Source: Providencia sp. PROV188
GTDB lineage: Bacteria > Pseudomonadota > Gammaproteobacteria > Enterobacterales > Enterobacteriaceae
Reading direction: 5' to 3'
NCBI RefSeq assembly: GCF_027595165.1
Contig: NZ_CP097291.1
Coordinates: forward strand, 2,356,001-2,420,000
Length of the DNA stretch: 64,000 bases
This document shows positions 29,954-40,160 of this stretch, one piece after another. The notes beneath the pieces were generated by a model, which had not been told where the DNA came from, ran no database searches, and saw only the letters and a list, made by a program, of their open reading frames with translations. Both the position numbers and the translations under genes were made by a program. Within the stretch, counting starts at the first letter, position 1, and every line of letters begins with the position of its first letter.

Positions 29954-30633
29954 ACACTACACTGCTCTAATCGGTATCCCAATCCGCGTAAAGTATTGAT
30001 ATTAACATCTGAACCCGCGAGTTTTTTGCGAACCCGATGCACATACAATTCAATACTTTGTAAGTTGGCTTCATCCGACAGTGAGAATACCTGTTCAAAT
30101 AATTGTGTTTTTGAAACAGGTCGCCCTCTGCGATGAAAAAGTGTATTCAATACCGCGTATTCTCGCGGGGTTAAACCTAGCGGCTCCGCCTTCAGTGAAA
30201 AATAACCCTCGTCATGAAAACAAAGATCACCAAAACATTGGTCGCTATTCGCATTCCCTTGGCTACGACGTAATAGCGCGCGCACTCGGGCTTCTAATTC
30301 GGCAATATCAAAGGGTTTAGTCAGGTAATCATCCGCCCCTGCATTCAGCCCTTTTACGCGGTCAGCCACATCTGAATTCGCCGTTAATAGCAGCACAGGT
30401 GTTTCTTGATGCCGCTTGCGCATCTGGGCTAATACATCCAAACCACTCATCCGTGGCAATGAAACATCCAATACCACCAACGAATAATTTTCAGTTTGTA
30501 ATAACTGGTCAGCACTATAGCCATCACTGGCAATATCAACAGCAAATCCCGATGCGGTTAAGGCTTTTTGTAACCACAATGACAACTCGTCATGATCTTC
30601 AACCAATAACATTCTCATCCGTCGCCCACTCAT
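29950..30633 (-). CDS. tctD: Response regulator TctD (OmpR type)
   Basis: 227 residues. Receiver domain (about 8-120) with acidic pocket E12/D13, phospho-acceptor D56 in VVLDVSLPRM and conserved Lys in TKPFD; C-terminal winged helix (about 135-225; LTPREYAVLNTL, LRGLGYRLEQ). The start may be one of the methionines at codons 1, 6 or 8, the family usually starting MR-LL. Activates the divergent tctCBA operon in Salmonella; the same is inferred here from layout. Confidence 0.93.
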   Translation of the reverse strand: MSGRRMRMLLVEDHDELSLWLQKALTASGFAVDIASDGYSADQLLQTENYSLVVLDVSLPRMSGLDVLAQMRKRHQETPVLLLTANSDVADRVKGLNAGADDYLTKPFDIAELEARVRALLRRSQGNANSDQCFGDLCFHDEGYFSLKAEPLGLTPREYAVLNTLFHRRGRPVSKTQLFEQVFSLSDEANLQSIELYVHRVRKKLAGSDVNINTLRGLGYRLEQCSV

Positions 30634-30992
30634 TATGATTATTTATGCGTATAAGTTGGCACTCTCTCAATTGAATGAAAAGTGTTAAACGTGATTTTTA
30701 CCGAAGCTATCACAACTATCCTTCGTTAACCTGCTACTACAAATAGAAATTAACATTAAATTAACAAATATAAGAAGAGATAATATAAAACAATCTGATA
30801 TGTATCACATAAAAATAATTTTATTTGTTAATGAAAGGTAAATGAAAGGTTCTCAATACAATGATGAGTGGCGAGCAAACATCGCCCACAGTTATTTATC
30901 TACAAAAACATATTCATCTACAACGGTAGATCCATAACGACATAACCAACAACAACCAAGTAACTTAATTATTGTCTAGTGAGGAATGAAGC
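30634..30992. promoter_or_regulatory. tctD-tctC divergent promoter region
   Basis: About 360 bases, strongly AT-rich in the middle, without a gene. It contains a good CRP-type site at 30794-30809 and must hold both the tctDE and the tctCBA promoters and TctD sites. GAGG eight bases before the tctC ATG is the ribosome-binding site. Confidence 0.6.
30794..30809. promoter_or_regulatory. Candidate CRP binding site, tct regulatory region
   Basis: TCTGA-TATGTA-TCACA matches the CRP consensus TGTGA-N6-TCACA at 9 of 10 positions. Catabolite control of citrate uptake would fit. Confidence 0.6.
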
Positions 30993-31967
30993 ATGAAGAA
31001 TTTCACAATCAATACCTTAGCTGCAGCAATTTTTTTAGTTGGCGTTAACCAAGCAATGGCGTTACCCGAAAGAACCGAATGTATTGCCCCAGCCAAACCT
31101 GGCGGTGGCTTTGACTTAACCTGTAAACTCGTTCAAGTCTCCATGCTGGAAACCAAAGAAATCGAAAAACCGATGCGTGTGACATACATGCCAGGTGGAA
31201 TTGGTGCCGTTGCCTACAATGCCATTGTGGCTCAACGCCCAGCTGAGCCGGGAACCATCGTCGCATTCTCTGGTGGCTCCTTACTCAACCTTGCACAAGG
31301 TAAATTTGGTCGTTACAACGAAAATGATGTTCGCTGGCTAGCGAGTGTTGGCAGTGACTATGGCATGATTGCCGTGCGTGCAGACTCCCCTTATAAAACC
31401 TTAGGCGAACTGATGGATGCCTTCAAAAAAGATCCAAACAGCATTGTCTTCGGTGCTGGTGGCTCCATCGGTAGCCAAGATTGGATGAAAACGGCGTTGC
31501 TCGCCAAAGCGATCGATTTAGACCCACGAAAAATGCGCTATGTTGCTTTCGAAGGCGGTGGCGAAACACTGACAGCCCTGTTAGGCAACCACATCCAAGT
31601 GATCTCCGGTGATATCAGTGAAATGACCCCCTATATCAGTGACGGAAAAATCCGCATCCTAGCGGTATATGCGGATAAACGCCTACCGGATGGGCTCGCT
31701 AATATCCCAACCGCTAAAGAGCAAGGCTATGACATAGTTTGGCCAATCATTCGCGGATTCTACATGGGACCAAAAGTATCCGATTCGGATTACAATCAAT
31801 GGGTTGAAGCCTTCCAAAAATTACAACAAACCGACGAATTTAAAAAGCAGCGTGAATTACGTGGCTTGTTTGAATACAACTTATCGGGCCCAGAACTGGA
31901 CGCTTACGTGAAAAAAGAAGTTGAGAACTACCGTGAGCAAGCGCGTTCCTTCGGGTTAGCGAAATAA
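30993..31967 (+). CDS. tctC: Tricarboxylate-binding periplasmic protein TctC
   Basis: 324 residues with a signal peptide (cleavage likely after AMA near residue 23). Bug/TctC-family solute receptor: ECIAPAKPGGGFDLTC near the N-terminus binds the carboxylate, and YMPGGIGAVAYNA and the GGSIGSQDWM loops are typical. Delivers citrate or related tricarboxylates to TctAB. tctB follows after 10 bases. Confidence 0.94.
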   Translation: MKNFTINTLAAAIFLVGVNQAMALPERTECIAPAKPGGGFDLTCKLVQVSMLETKEIEKPMRVTYMPGGIGAVAYNAIVAQRPAEPGTIVAFSGGSLLNLAQGKFGRYNENDVRWLASVGSDYGMIAVRADSPYKTLGELMDAFKKDPNSIVFGAGGSIGSQDWMKTALLAKAIDLDPRKMRYVAFEGGGETLTALLGNHIQVISGDISEMTPYISDGKIRILAVYADKRLPDGLANIPTAKEQGYDIVWPIIRGFYMGPKVSDSDYNQWVEAFQKLQQTDEFKKQRELRGLFEYNLSGPELDAYVKKEVENYREQARSFGLAK

Positions 31968-31977
31968 CGGAGTCACC

Positions 31978-32409
31978 ATGAGCCAACGCATATTTGCCAT
32001 AGTCTGGCTAATACTGTGTGGGATCGGGCTGTACATCGGCTGGGGCATCCAAAGTGAGTTTACCTATGAACCATTGGGCCCCCGCCCTTTCCCGATTGCC
32101 ATACTGTCATTAATGACCCTGTGCGCACTCGCACTCCTGCTGGGTCGCCAAGAAGCGGTTGAATGGCCAAAGCCCTATGTCTTGCGCCGTTTAGTCTTGT
32201 TAATCATTGCATTAGTTATTTATGCATGGGCGTTTGAGTGGTTAGGATTTCCATTATCGACCACTTTGTTGACCATCAGCGTTGCCCTGTTATTTGGTGC
32301 AACCCCGATAGCCGCCCTGATTTCCGGTCCAATCCTAGGCATTTCCCTATTCTATGCCTTTGACCGATTACTCGATGTGACATTGCCAATCGGCGAGCTT
32401 TTTAGCTAA
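31978..32409 (+). CDS. tctB: Tricarboxylate transport small membrane subunit TctB
   Basis: 143 residues with four hydrophobic segments starting at residue 5; the motif PLGPRPFPI after the first helix is typical of TctB. Small membrane component of the tripartite tricarboxylate transporter. It lies between tctC and tctA with gaps of about 10 bases on both sides. Confidence 0.92.
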   Translation: MSQRIFAIVWLILCGIGLYIGWGIQSEFTYEPLGPRPFPIAILSLMTLCALALLLGRQEAVEWPKPYVLRRLVLLIIALVIYAWAFEWLGFPLSTTLLTISVALLFGATPIAALISGPILGISLFYAFDRLLDVTLPIGELFS

Positions 32410-32418
32410 GGAGAAAGT

Positions 32419-33927
32419 ATGGAAACGTGGATGTATTTATCTCAAGGCTTTGAGGTCGCGCTGATCCCTCAAAACATTATGATCGGGCTGATTGGCTGCT
32501 TTATCGGCACCATTGTCGGTATGTTACCGGGTCTTGGCCCAATTAACGGTGTCGCAATTCTATTGCCATTGGCATTTGCACTAAAGTTACCGGCTGAATC
32601 TGCCCTAATTTTGTTGGCAACCGTTTATTTAGGCTGTGAGTATGGAGGGCGAATTTCCGCCATCCTATTGAACGTTCCCGGTGACGCCGCGGCGATCATG
32701 ACCACGTTAGATGGTTATCCGATGGCGAAGCAAGGTCAAGGCGGTATCGCGCTCTCGATTTCTGCCGTCAGTTCATTTATCGGTTCCACAATTGCGATTG
32801 TTGGGATCATTTTATTTGCACCTTTACTGGCACAATGGTCACTCGCATTTGGTCCTGCTGAATATTTCGCATTGATGGTTTTTGCTATCGCGTGTTTAGG
32901 CAGCATGATGAGCCAAAACCCTGTCAAATCGCTGCTCGCAGCATTGATTGGTTTGGCACTAGCAACCGTCGGTGTCGATGCCAACTCTGGGGAATACCGC
33001 TTTACCTTTGACAGCGTTAACCTATCCGATGGCGTCCAGTTTATCGTCGTGGTTATTGGTCTGTTCTCTGTCAGTGAAATATTACTCATGCTAGAAAGCA
33101 CGGCAACAGGACAAGGATTGATCCGCAAAACGGGTCGAATGTTATTTAGCAAGAAAGAAGCCAAGGCCTGTGCTGGTCCAACATTACGTTCCTCATTTAT
33201 TGGCTTTTTTGTGGGGATTTTACCGGGTGCAGGGGCGACTATCGCTAGTGCCATCACCTATATGACAGAGAAAAAAATTGCAGGGGATAAAGGGACATTT
33301 GGTGAAGGGGATGTTCGCGGTGTCGCGGCACCTGAAGCCGCCAACAACGCCTCTGCCTGTGGGTCATTTATTCCGATGTTAACCCTCGGTGTTCCGGGTT
33401 CAGGCACGACGGCAGTAATGATGGGGGCGCTGACTCTGTATAACATCACCCCAGGTCCAGGCATGTTTACTGAACAACCACATATCGTTTGGGGATTAAT
33501 TGCTGCACTGCTTATCGCTAACGTCGTGTTGTTGGTAATGAATATTCCGCTCATCGGTTTATTCACTCGTATGCTCACCGTGCCACTGTGGTTCTTAGTC
33601 CCTGCGATTGCTTGTGTCTCTGCGGTGGGCGTTTACGCCGTACACAGCACCACTTTTGACCTACTGTTAATGATGGGGCTTGGGGTCTTCGGCTATATAT
33701 TGCGGAAGATGAATTTCCCACTATCTCCGCTGATCCTCGGGTTTGTTTTGGGTGAAATGTTAGAGCAAAACCTGCGACGCTCGTTATCTATCAGTAATGG
33801 GGATTTTAATATTCTCTGGAGTAGCACTATTTCTAAGAGCTTATTAATTCTGGCGGTGCTGGTTCTGGTGTTACCACCCATTGTGAAGCTTATTCGCAAA
33901 CGTCGTCATCAAACCGCCCAAGCCTAA
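32419..33927 (+). CDS. tctA: Tricarboxylate transport large membrane subunit TctA
   Basis: 502 residues with about 11-12 membrane segments. The conserved GCFIGTIVGMLPGLGP near residue 30 and its second copy FIGFFVGILPGAGATIAS near 265 are the TctA family repeats. Forms the channel of the secondary tripartite tricarboxylate transporter. AGGAG stands before the ATG. Last gene of tctCBA. Confidence 0.95.
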   Translation: METWMYLSQGFEVALIPQNIMIGLIGCFIGTIVGMLPGLGPINGVAILLPLAFALKLPAESALILLATVYLGCEYGGRISAILLNVPGDAAAIMTTLDGYPMAKQGQGGIALSISAVSSFIGSTIAIVGIILFAPLLAQWSLAFGPAEYFALMVFAIACLGSMMSQNPVKSLLAALIGLALATVGVDANSGEYRFTFDSVNLSDGVQFIVVVIGLFSVSEILLMLESTATGQGLIRKTGRMLFSKKEAKACAGPTLRSSFIGFFVGILPGAGATIASAITYMTEKKIAGDKGTFGEGDVRGVAAPEAANNASACGSFIPMLTLGVPGSGTTAVMMGALTLYNITPGPGMFTEQPHIVWGLIAALLIANVVLLVMNIPLIGLFTRMLTVPLWFLVPAIACVSAVGVYAVHSTTFDLLLMMGLGVFGYILRKMNFPLSPLILGFVLGEMLEQNLRRSLSISNGDFNILWSSTISKSLLILAVLVLVLPPIVKLIRKRRHQTAQA

Positions 33928-33952
33928 TTCCAAATTGTACGTTATGACTGTC

Positions 33953-33980
33953 AGACTTCGCCCCATGAAAGTGGGGCAGG
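33953..33980 (+). terminator. Hairpin after tctA
   Basis: GCCCCA and TGGGGC form a stem at 33959-33976 with outer GAC/GTC pairing and no clear T-run, so it may be a weak or factor-dependent terminator. Confidence 0.45.
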
Positions 33981-34030
33981 TCTACTGATAAATCCTCCTA
34001 GTAAAAATGCATTACTTAGGTGCGATACCA

Positions 34031-34501
34031 TTACTTTCGTGAAAATTGGACGCATAAAACCCCTAGAATCACTAAACCGATACCCACCACTTTCTCAATT
34101 GGAATGGGATTTCGATTCATACCAAACCAACCAAATTGCTCAATAAGCGCGGAAATAATTAATTGACCCGCAATCACCAAAACAAAGAATGTCGTACTCC
34201 CTATTTTAGGAACTAAAATCAAAGCCGAAGTGAGATAGAGCATTCCTGCGATACCACCAAACCAGATCCAGATGGGTTGATTAAATAACTCAGTACTAAA
34301 ATGGGGTTTTGGTACTTTAAAAATAATTAATAGTGGAATTAGCACAATTAAACTGATCACGAGCGATGTCGCGCTCGCCCATAATGGGTGACCTAATTGC
34401 CGAGCAAGTATGGCATTACTTGCTGCTTGGATTGGCACAACTGCGCCTGCCAATAATGCAACAAAGGCAAGTATGATCCCTATGATTGAAAATGCTGACA
34501 T
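34031..34501 (-). CDS. YdcZ-type (DMT, DUF606) small membrane transporter
   Basis: 156 residues with five hydrophobic segments, the DUF606/YdcZ layout: VPIQAASNAILARQLGHPLWAS near residue 23 and PKIGSTTFFVLVIAGQL near 98 are family signatures. Substrate unknown. Divergent from the LysR-family gene at 34604, which probably regulates it. Confidence 0.88.
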   Translation of the reverse strand: MSAFSIIGIILAFVALLAGAVVPIQAASNAILARQLGHPLWASATSLVISLIVLIPLLIIFKVPKPHFSTELFNQPIWIWFGGIAGMLYLTSALILVPKIGSTTFFVLVIAGQLIISALIEQFGWFGMNRNPIPIEKVVGIGLVILGVLCVQFSRK

Positions 34502-34603
34502 CGAAACCTCTTCATTAATATTGACTTAAATTGATTGGTTGCCATAGTAAAGAGAGATAACGACATTGGAAAATGAACAATTTTATAAGGCACTATTCGT
34601 AGG

Positions 34604-35530
34604 ATGAATAACTTAAGAAAATTAGATTTAAATCAACTTGTGACGTTGTCAGTCTTATTACGGGAGCGTCATGTCAGCCGAGCAGCAGAAGCTTTACATA
34701 AAAGTCAGCCCGCAGTCAGCCATGCATTAAATCAATTGAGAGACATTTTTCAAGACCCATTATTGGTTCGCCGTGAAGGCCAATATCAATTAACCAGCAA
34801 AGCTGAGTCTCTTTATCTCCCATTAAATGAAGCATTAAACCAGTTAGATGACTTGATTGCCCAAAAACAGTTTTCTCCGCTCAGCTGCCAAAGACGCTTT
34901 AATATCGCGATGTCCGACTACGGCGCGGCTTTAATTACGGTAAAATTGGTTTCTTATTTACGCAAATATGCCCCCAATATTGATCTCAATATCTGGCACT
35001 GTAGTCGGGAAGAAATGCAAAATAAATTGCATGAAGGGAGCTTAGATTTAGCATTCGGTATATTTAATACGTTGGATTATTCGTTACGAAATCAAACTGT
35101 CTTTACTGATAAATTTGTCTGTCTGGTTGATCATCAACTCGGCTCACAAGGCAAAATGGATTTAGTTGATTGGCTATCCCATCCCCACATTTTAGTGAGT
35201 ATGAAGCCTTTTGATGCTAACGAAATAGACCATCAACTCCAATTAATTAACCAACAGCGCCGTGTCGCAGTGACTGTGCCTTACTGGCAAATTGCCCCCC
35301 AATTATTAACAGGAACTGACTTGATCCTAACGGTGGCGGAAAAAGCGATACCTCAATCAATGTTAGGCAAGTTTACGTTATTTTCGCCTCCATTATCTCT
35401 TCCTGATTTGGATTTCCAAATGGTATGGCACCAACGTAGTGATACTGATAAAGCATTAGAGTGGTTTAGAGGCATTATCGCTGAACAATTAAAAGATGAC
35501 CGCAAGTTTTATGGCGAAAACGAGGGTTAA
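34604..35530 (+). CDS. LysR-family transcriptional regulator
   Basis: 308 residues. N-terminal winged helix with HVSRAAEALHKSQPAVSHAL (about 23-43), then a periplasmic-binding-protein-like effector domain (about 95-300). The N-terminal LDLNQLVTLSVLLRERHVSRAA resembles the YbdO/NodD-type branch. The effector is unknown. Divergent from the YdcZ-type gene. Confidence 0.9.
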   Translation: MNNLRKLDLNQLVTLSVLLRERHVSRAAEALHKSQPAVSHALNQLRDIFQDPLLVRREGQYQLTSKAESLYLPLNEALNQLDDLIAQKQFSPLSCQRRFNIAMSDYGAALITVKLVSYLRKYAPNIDLNIWHCSREEMQNKLHEGSLDLAFGIFNTLDYSLRNQTVFTDKFVCLVDHQLGSQGKMDLVDWLSHPHILVSMKPFDANEIDHQLQLINQQRRVAVTVPYWQIAPQLLTGTDLILTVAEKAIPQSMLGKFTLFSPPLSLPDLDFQMVWHQRSDTDKALEWFRGIIAEQLKDDRKFYGENEG

Positions 35531-35614
35531 CAAGGGGCAGGGTTTCTACTATCTATCAGAATTTATAAAAAAAGCGAAAGCCTTGACTCTCACTTTTTCT
35601 TCACTTGACCTATC

Positions 35615-35938
35615 CTAGATGTCTTGTTTCGGATAGCCCTGCTCGCGTAACCATTCGCGACCCACATCAATGGTTGGTGTTTGTACAATAAAGACAAACA
35701 AGGCACCGATCATACCGCCTAACAATGCGCCGCCTAGAAAACCACCAGAAAAGAAACCAAAGAAAAACAACATAAAGGCTAATACAGCGGAAAGTAAAAC
35801 CGCGAGTCCAGTGAGCTTCCAATATTTCGCACCCATGCGTTTTTTACCTTCTTTCAGGCATTGACGAAATAGGCGTCCTTGCTCTTTTCTCTCTAATCCT
35901 GCTAATTCGGGAACACTCTTCGCCGTCCAATACGCCAT
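35615..35938 (-). CDS. Hypothetical membrane protein with two transmembrane segments
   Basis: 107 residues, not recognised. A charged N-terminal region of about 45 residues (MAYWTAKSVPELAGLERKEQ) is followed by a hydrophobic hairpin (about 45-65 and 68-90, joined by a Gly-rich turn GGFLGGALLGG) and a short polar tail. ATG at 35938 with an AAGGT-type site. The neighbouring LysR gene converges on it. No function is suggested by context. Confidence 0.75.
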   Translation of the reverse strand: MAYWTAKSVPELAGLERKEQGRLFRQCLKEGKKRMGAKYWKLTGLAVLLSAVLAFMLFFFGFFSGGFLGGALLGGMIGALFVFIVQTPTIDVGREWLREQGYPKQDI

Positions 35939-36076
35939 CTTTTTTACCTTTCTTTTTGACTATTTTATGTATTGAGCATTTATACGCAGTTTGAAGGTAA
36001 GATGCTCGCGGATAACTCTGATAATCGTCGAAGGAACTTCAATATTCAATGAGTAGTTCGGGTTGTCGTGAACAAT

Positions 36077-36113
36077 AAAGTTTGCCCCATAAAGATTTCG
36101 GGGCAAACTTTTT
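36077..36113. terminator. Strong inverted repeat / terminator
   Basis: AAAGTTTGCCCC (36077-36088) and GGGGCAAACTTT (36100-36111) form a perfect 12-bp stem with an 11-base loop and AT-rich flanks on both sides. It can end the small minus-strand gene at 36193-36369. Confidence 0.75.
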
Positions 36114-36192
36114 GATTAATAAAAGGGATACTACGTGTAACTCAGCGAAACAACGTTTTTATTATCTGCGTTTTTGCCAATATAAACATATT

Positions 36193-36369
36193 TTAGCCGT
36201 GGCGCGGAAACATCGTCTTTTCTTCTTGCTTTCCAAAAAGTGGATACATGATATTAGTATTAAATGCACGCTTAACTTTGGCAGGAAACAGCCCCTTAAT
36301 ACTTTTAATTAGTGCATTACCCAAAAGTTTTAAATCATTTTTCCAAATCTTACACCGTGTGAAATCCAT
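36193..36369 (-). CDS. Putative small basic protein, 58 residues
   Basis: ATG at 36369 and TAA at 36193 bound a 58-residue frame starting MDFTRCKIWK, with an excellent AAGGAG site six bases before the ATG. The product is basic (many Lys/Arg), with a possible amphipathic stretch around NALIKSIKGLFPAKVKRAF, and no clear membrane helix. It lies downstream of fabB behind the fabB terminator and before a strong inverted repeat, so it looks like its own small transcription unit. Not recognised. Confidence 0.6.
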   Translation of the reverse strand: MDFTRCKIWKNDLKLLGNALIKSIKGLFPAKVKRAFNTNIMYPLFGKQEEKTMFPRHG

Positions 36370-36472
36370 ATTAACTCCTTATTGATACATTAATAGAGCA
36401 AATATCATGGCACTATTTTCATTACGGTAATTTAATAAAATGATGATTATGGTGGCGGCAATAATTGAGTCA

Positions 36473-36503
36473 TAAAAAAAGCGAGAGCCTTGGCCCTCGC
36501 TTT
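36473..36503 (-). terminator. Terminator of fabB
   Basis: GCGAGAGCC and GGCCCTCGC (36481-36500) form a GC-rich stem with one mismatch; on the minus strand it is followed by TTTTTTT. Confidence 0.8.
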
Positions 36504-36530
36504 CTATTTTGTGCATTTCAGTGAAGAAAC

Positions 36531-37742
36531 TTACGCTTTGTATTTGCTCATCACTAACGTTGCGTTAGTACCACCGAAACCGAAGCTGTTAGACATCACT
36601 GTATTCAGTGCTTGTTCAGTTGGTTTGGTGATGATGTTCAAGCCTTTCGCTTTCTCATCTAAATTCTCAACGTTAATGCTTGGTGCGATAAAACCATGCT
36701 CTAACATCAGCAAGCTATAAATCGCTTCTTGAACGCCCGCTGCACCTAAAGAGTGACCTGTCATCGCTTTGGTTGCAGAAAGTGCTGGGCAATCATGACC
36801 AAACACTTCTTGGATAGCTTCTAACTCTTTAGTATCACCGACTGGCGTTGAAGTACCGTGTGTGTTGATGTAATCGATTTTATCAACACCCTGCATTGCC
36901 ATTTGCATACAACGCACTGCGCCTTCGCCCGATGGAGCCACCATATCAGCACCGTCAGAAGTTGCACCGTAGCCAACCACTTCTGCGTAAATGTGTGCAC
37001 CACGTGCTAATGCGTGCTCTAACTCTTCAACGACGACGATACCGCCACCGCCTGCAATAACAAAACCATCACGGTCTTGGTCATACGTTCTTGACGCTTT
37101 TGATGGGGTTTCGTTGTACTTAGTCGACAACGCACCCATTGCATCGAACTCACAGGTCATTTCCCAGCTCAGTTCTTCACCACCACCAGCAAACACAACA
37201 TCTTGTTTGCCCAGTTGGATCAGTTCAACCGCGTGACCGATACAGTGTGCAGACGTTGAACATGCAGAGCTGATTGAGTAGTTAACGCCTTTGATTTTGA
37301 ACGGCGTTGCTAAGCAAGCAGAAATACCGGAAGCCATTGCACGAGTCACCATATATGGACCCACACCACGCAGACCTTTTGCACGCATACCGTCAGAGCC
37401 AGCGACTTGGTTACGCGGTGAACCGCCACCAGAACCAACAACAACACCCGTACGCAGGTTAGACACTTGGTCTTCCGCTAAACCTGAATCTTTAATCGCC
37501 TGTTCCATTGACAGGTAAGCATAGACAGAGCAATCACTCATGAAACGGCGGACTTTACGGTCAATCAGACCTTCAGTATCCAGCTTTACATCACCCCAGA
37601 CATGGCTACGCAGCCCTGCCTCTTTAAATTCTTCTGAGAAAGTGATCCCGGAACGACCTTCCTTCAGAGAAGCCAGTACTTCTTCCTGGTTATTACCAAT
37701 GCTGGAAACAATACCTAGGCCAGTTATGACTGCACGCTTCAT
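36531..37742 (-). CDS. fabB: 3-oxoacyl-ACP synthase I (FabB)
   Basis: 403 residues (E. coli 406). Beta-ketoacyl-ACP synthase needed for unsaturated fatty-acid synthesis. Catalytic Cys in [12 protein letters not shown] near residue 163, His in [11 protein letters not shown] near 297 and His in [14 protein letters not shown] near 332 make the Cys-His-His triad. ATG at 37742. Divergent from mnmC, as in E. coli. Confidence 0.97.
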   Translation of the reverse strand: MKRAVITGLGIVSSIGNNQEEVLASLKEGRSGITFSEEFKEAGLRSHVWGDVKLDTEGLIDRKVRRFMSDCSVYAYLSMEQAIKDSGLAEDQVSNLRTGVVVGSGGGSPRNQVAGSDGMRAKGLRGVGPYMVTRAMASGISACLATPFKIKGVNYSISSACSTSAHCIGHAVELIQLGKQDVVFAGGGEELSWEMTCEFDAMGALSTKYNETPSKASRTYDQDRDGFVIAGGGGIVVVEELEHALARGAHIYAEVVGYGATSDGADMVAPSGEGAVRCMQMAMQGVDKIDYINTHGTSTPVGDTKELEAIQEVFGHDCPALSATKAMTGHSLGAAGVQEAIYSLLMLEHGFIAPSINVENLDEKAKGLNIITKPTEQALNTVMSNSFGFGGTNATLVMSKYKA

Positions 37743-37943
37743 TCGTTACCTCATGTCTATAATTATATGATTACGGGATTACAGGTGTCACTTTAGCTTA
37801 CACTTGTACGCTGAACAAGTCCGATCAGGGTAAATATTTGTATTTTTTTTATCATGACACAAACAAGGCTTTTATGTGACGGTAGCCTTACAGTGATATC
37901 AGCGTTAGAATTTGAAAATGATTTTGCAATAACGGGCTTAAAC

Positions 37944-39974
37944 GTGAAAAAGACAGCTGTACAAACCGCTCACCTCAGTTGGAATGAGGAAGGCACACCG
38001 ATTTCAGAACAGTTTGAAGACATCTATTTTTCTAACCAGAATGGATTAGAAGAGAGTCGCCATGTGTTTTTGCAGGGAAACCATTTTCCACAGCGATTTC
38101 TAACACACCAAGATGAAACTTGTGTGATTGCCGAGACAGGATTTGGTACCGGATTGAATTTTCTCGCTTTATGGCAGGTCTTCAATCAATTCAAAGCCGA
38201 AAATCCCAATGCAAAATTACAACGATTACATTTTATTAGCTTTGAAAAATACCCGTTATCAAAAGCCGATTTAATCGCCGCGCACCGTTGTTGGCCTGAA
38301 TTAGCTGAGCTCTCAGAGCAATTATGTGAACAGTGGCCACCCGCCCTACCCGGCAACCATCGAATTATTTTAGAAAACGGCTTAATCACCCTCGATTTAT
38401 GGATTGGTGATGTAAATACGCAAGTATCCATACTTAATGACAATTTAAACAATAAGATAGATGCGTGGTTTTTAGATGGTTTTGCACCTTCCAAAAATCC
38501 GCAAATGTGGAGCGAACAGTTGTTCGCTGCAATGGCAAAATTTGCGCGTAAAGGCGGTACATTTGCCACCTTTACGGTAGCCGGATTTGTCAAACGTGGA
38601 TTACAACAAGCGGGCTTTACTATCATGAAGACCAAAGGATTTGGTCAAAAGCGTCAAATGCTGACGGGAGTACTAGAAAATAATCTGACTCGCCCAATGG
38701 CGCCTTGGTTTGCGCGTCAACCTGCATCTCATAATGATGATATCGCGATTATTGGCGGCGGAATTGCCAGCCTCGCCTTAGCCAATTCACTCAAAAAACG
38801 CGAGGCGAATGTCACGATTTATTGTCAAGACCAGCATGTCGCGCAAAACGCATCTGGAAACCGTCAAGGCGCAGTCTACCCTCTCTTAACCGGGAACGAT
38901 AATGCCTTAGAACGCTTTTTTGTCAGTGGTTTCCCGTTTGCAACTCGTTTTTATCAGCAACTTAGTACGCAAGGTATCGAATTTAATGGGCAATGGTGCG
39001 GGGTAAGCCAAATGGCGTATAACCCTAAATCCACCAAAAAAATCGACAACATGCTGCAAACTGACTGGCCAGAAGAATTTGCCGTTGGTAAAGATAGGCA
39101 ACAACTCAGTGAACTTAGTGGTGTGGATGTCAACCATCGAGGTATTTATTACCCCACTGGTGGCTGGCTCTGTCCTGCGCAATTATGCGAAAGCTTAGCG
39201 CAAAAACTCGCTGAAGAAGGCGTTAATTTCCACTTTGGTCTGTCAGTCACCGACTTACAGCGCTCAGGGGAAGATTGGGCGCTGACACTCAATAACCAGA
39301 AAAAAGCCCATCATCAAACCGTGGTGATTGCCAATGGTCATTTATTGAATCAGTTTGAGCAAACAAAAAACTTGCCTATCACGCCTGTGCGCGGGCAAGT
39401 CAGCCACATTCCGACTAACCCTACGTTGCAGCAATTAAAAACTGTGCTGTGCTTCGAAGGTTATATGACACCAGAAGATGCTACAAACCAGCATCACTGC
39501 TTGGGAGCTAGCTATCAACGAGATAATTTGAGCCTTGAATACTCCGAGGAAGAGCAGCAAGAAAATCTGCAAAAGCTGCTCACCAGCCTACCGGATGTGG
39601 ACTGGACGTCGCAGGTGGATATCTCTGACCAACAGTCACGCCAAGGGATCCGCTGCGTGATCCGCGACCATATGCCACTACTTGGTAATGTTCCTAACTT
39701 CGATGCCCTGATGCAACAATATGCGAATTTACCTGAGCAACTTCACCGTCAACAACCTGTTGAACCCTCTCCAGCCTATCCTAACCTATTTGTATTTGGC
39801 GCATTAGGCGCACGAGGGCTTTCCACTGCACCACTTTGTGCTGAAATCCTCGCCGCTCAAATTTTTGACGAGCCAATGCCTGCCGACGATGACGTGCTTG
39901 CCGCATTACATCCAAATCGTTTTTGGGTGAGAAAACTGCTGGCGGGACGTCCAATCACGACAAAAGAGGCGTAA
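37944..39974 (+). CDS. mnmC: Bifunctional tRNA modification enzyme MnmC
   Basis: 676 residues from a GTG at 37944 ([17 protein letters not shown]); an upstream ATG gives 30 residues that are not conserved and lack a ribosome-binding site. C-terminal FAD domain removes the carboxymethyl group of cmnm5s2U and the N-terminal SAM domain methylates the resulting nm5s2U in tRNA wobble positions. [12 protein letters not shown] near residue 75 is the SAM motif, [14 protein letters not shown] the catalytic region, and [14 protein letters not shown] near 267 the FAD-binding motif. E. coli MnmC is 668 residues. Confidence 0.95.
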   Translation: MKKTAVQTAHLSWNEEGTPISEQFEDIYFSNQNGLEESRHVFLQGNHFPQRFLTHQDETCVIAETGFGTGLNFLALWQVFNQFKAENPNAKLQRLHFISFEKYPLSKADLIAAHRCWPELAELSEQLCEQWPPALPGNHRIILENGLITLDLWIGDVNTQVSILNDNLNNKIDAWFLDGFAPSKNPQMWSEQLFAAMAKFARKGGTFATFTVAGFVKRGLQQAGFTIMKTKGFGQKRQMLTGVLENNLTRPMAPWFARQPASHNDDIAIIGGGIASLALANSLKKREANVTIYCQDQHVAQNASGNRQGAVYPLLTGNDNALERFFVSGFPFATRFYQQLSTQGIEFNGQWCGVSQMAYNPKSTKKIDNMLQTDWPEEFAVGKDRQQLSELSGVDVNHRGIYYPTGGWLCPAQLCESLAQKLAEEGVNFHFGLSVTDLQRSGEDWALTLNNQKKAHHQTVVIANGHLLNQFEQTKNLPITPVRGQVSHIPTNPTLQQLKTVLCFEGYMTPEDATNQHHCLGASYQRDNLSLEYSEEEQQENLQKLLTSLPDVDWTSQVDISDQQSRQGIRCVIRDHMPLLGNVPNFDALMQQYANLPEQLHRQQPVEPSPAYPNLFVFGALGARGLSTAPLCAEILAAQIFDEPMPADDDVLAALHPNRFWVRKLLAGRPITTKEA

Positions 39975-39995
39975 ACAAAAGAAGCATAAACGAAA

Positions 39996-40022
39996 AAGGG
40001 CTTCCATTTGGAAGCCCTCAGA
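39996..40022 (+). terminator. mnmC terminator, first copy of a duplicated 27-base unit
   Basis: GGGCTTCC-ATTT-GGAAGCCC hairpin at 39998-40017, 22 bases after the mnmC stop. The 27-base unit recurs exactly at 40159-40185. Confidence 0.75.
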
Positions 40023-40160
40023 CCATTGACAAACCCATCAGGTTTGGAAATGGCTCTTTTGGGTTGTAAAATTAACGAGGAAAATCAATTTATTGATTTT
40101 CGCCTGATATCACAAAGAGGGAAAAACCACGCTTTTATCCCTCTTTGTCATCAACCTCAA
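40019..40160. other. Hairpin-rich segment between duplicated terminators
   Basis: Three further inverted repeats lie here: CCATT-GA-CAAACC with GGTTTG-GA-AATGG (about 40022-40051), AAAATCAAT with ATTGATTTT (40081-40100), and ACAAAGAGGGA with TCCCTCTTTGT (40112-40148). No convincing gene; a plus-strand open frame overlaps the acetyltransferase and lacks a start signal. It could be a small structured RNA or an inserted element. Confidence 0.45.

Noticed and set aside
32736..33257. Minus-strand 173-codon frame
   Set aside because: Antisense shadow of tctA, with no ribosome-binding site or recognisable motif.
36082..36312. Plus-strand 76-codon frame
   Set aside because: It begins inside a strong inverted repeat and is antisense to the better-supported 58-residue gene with an AAGGAG site.
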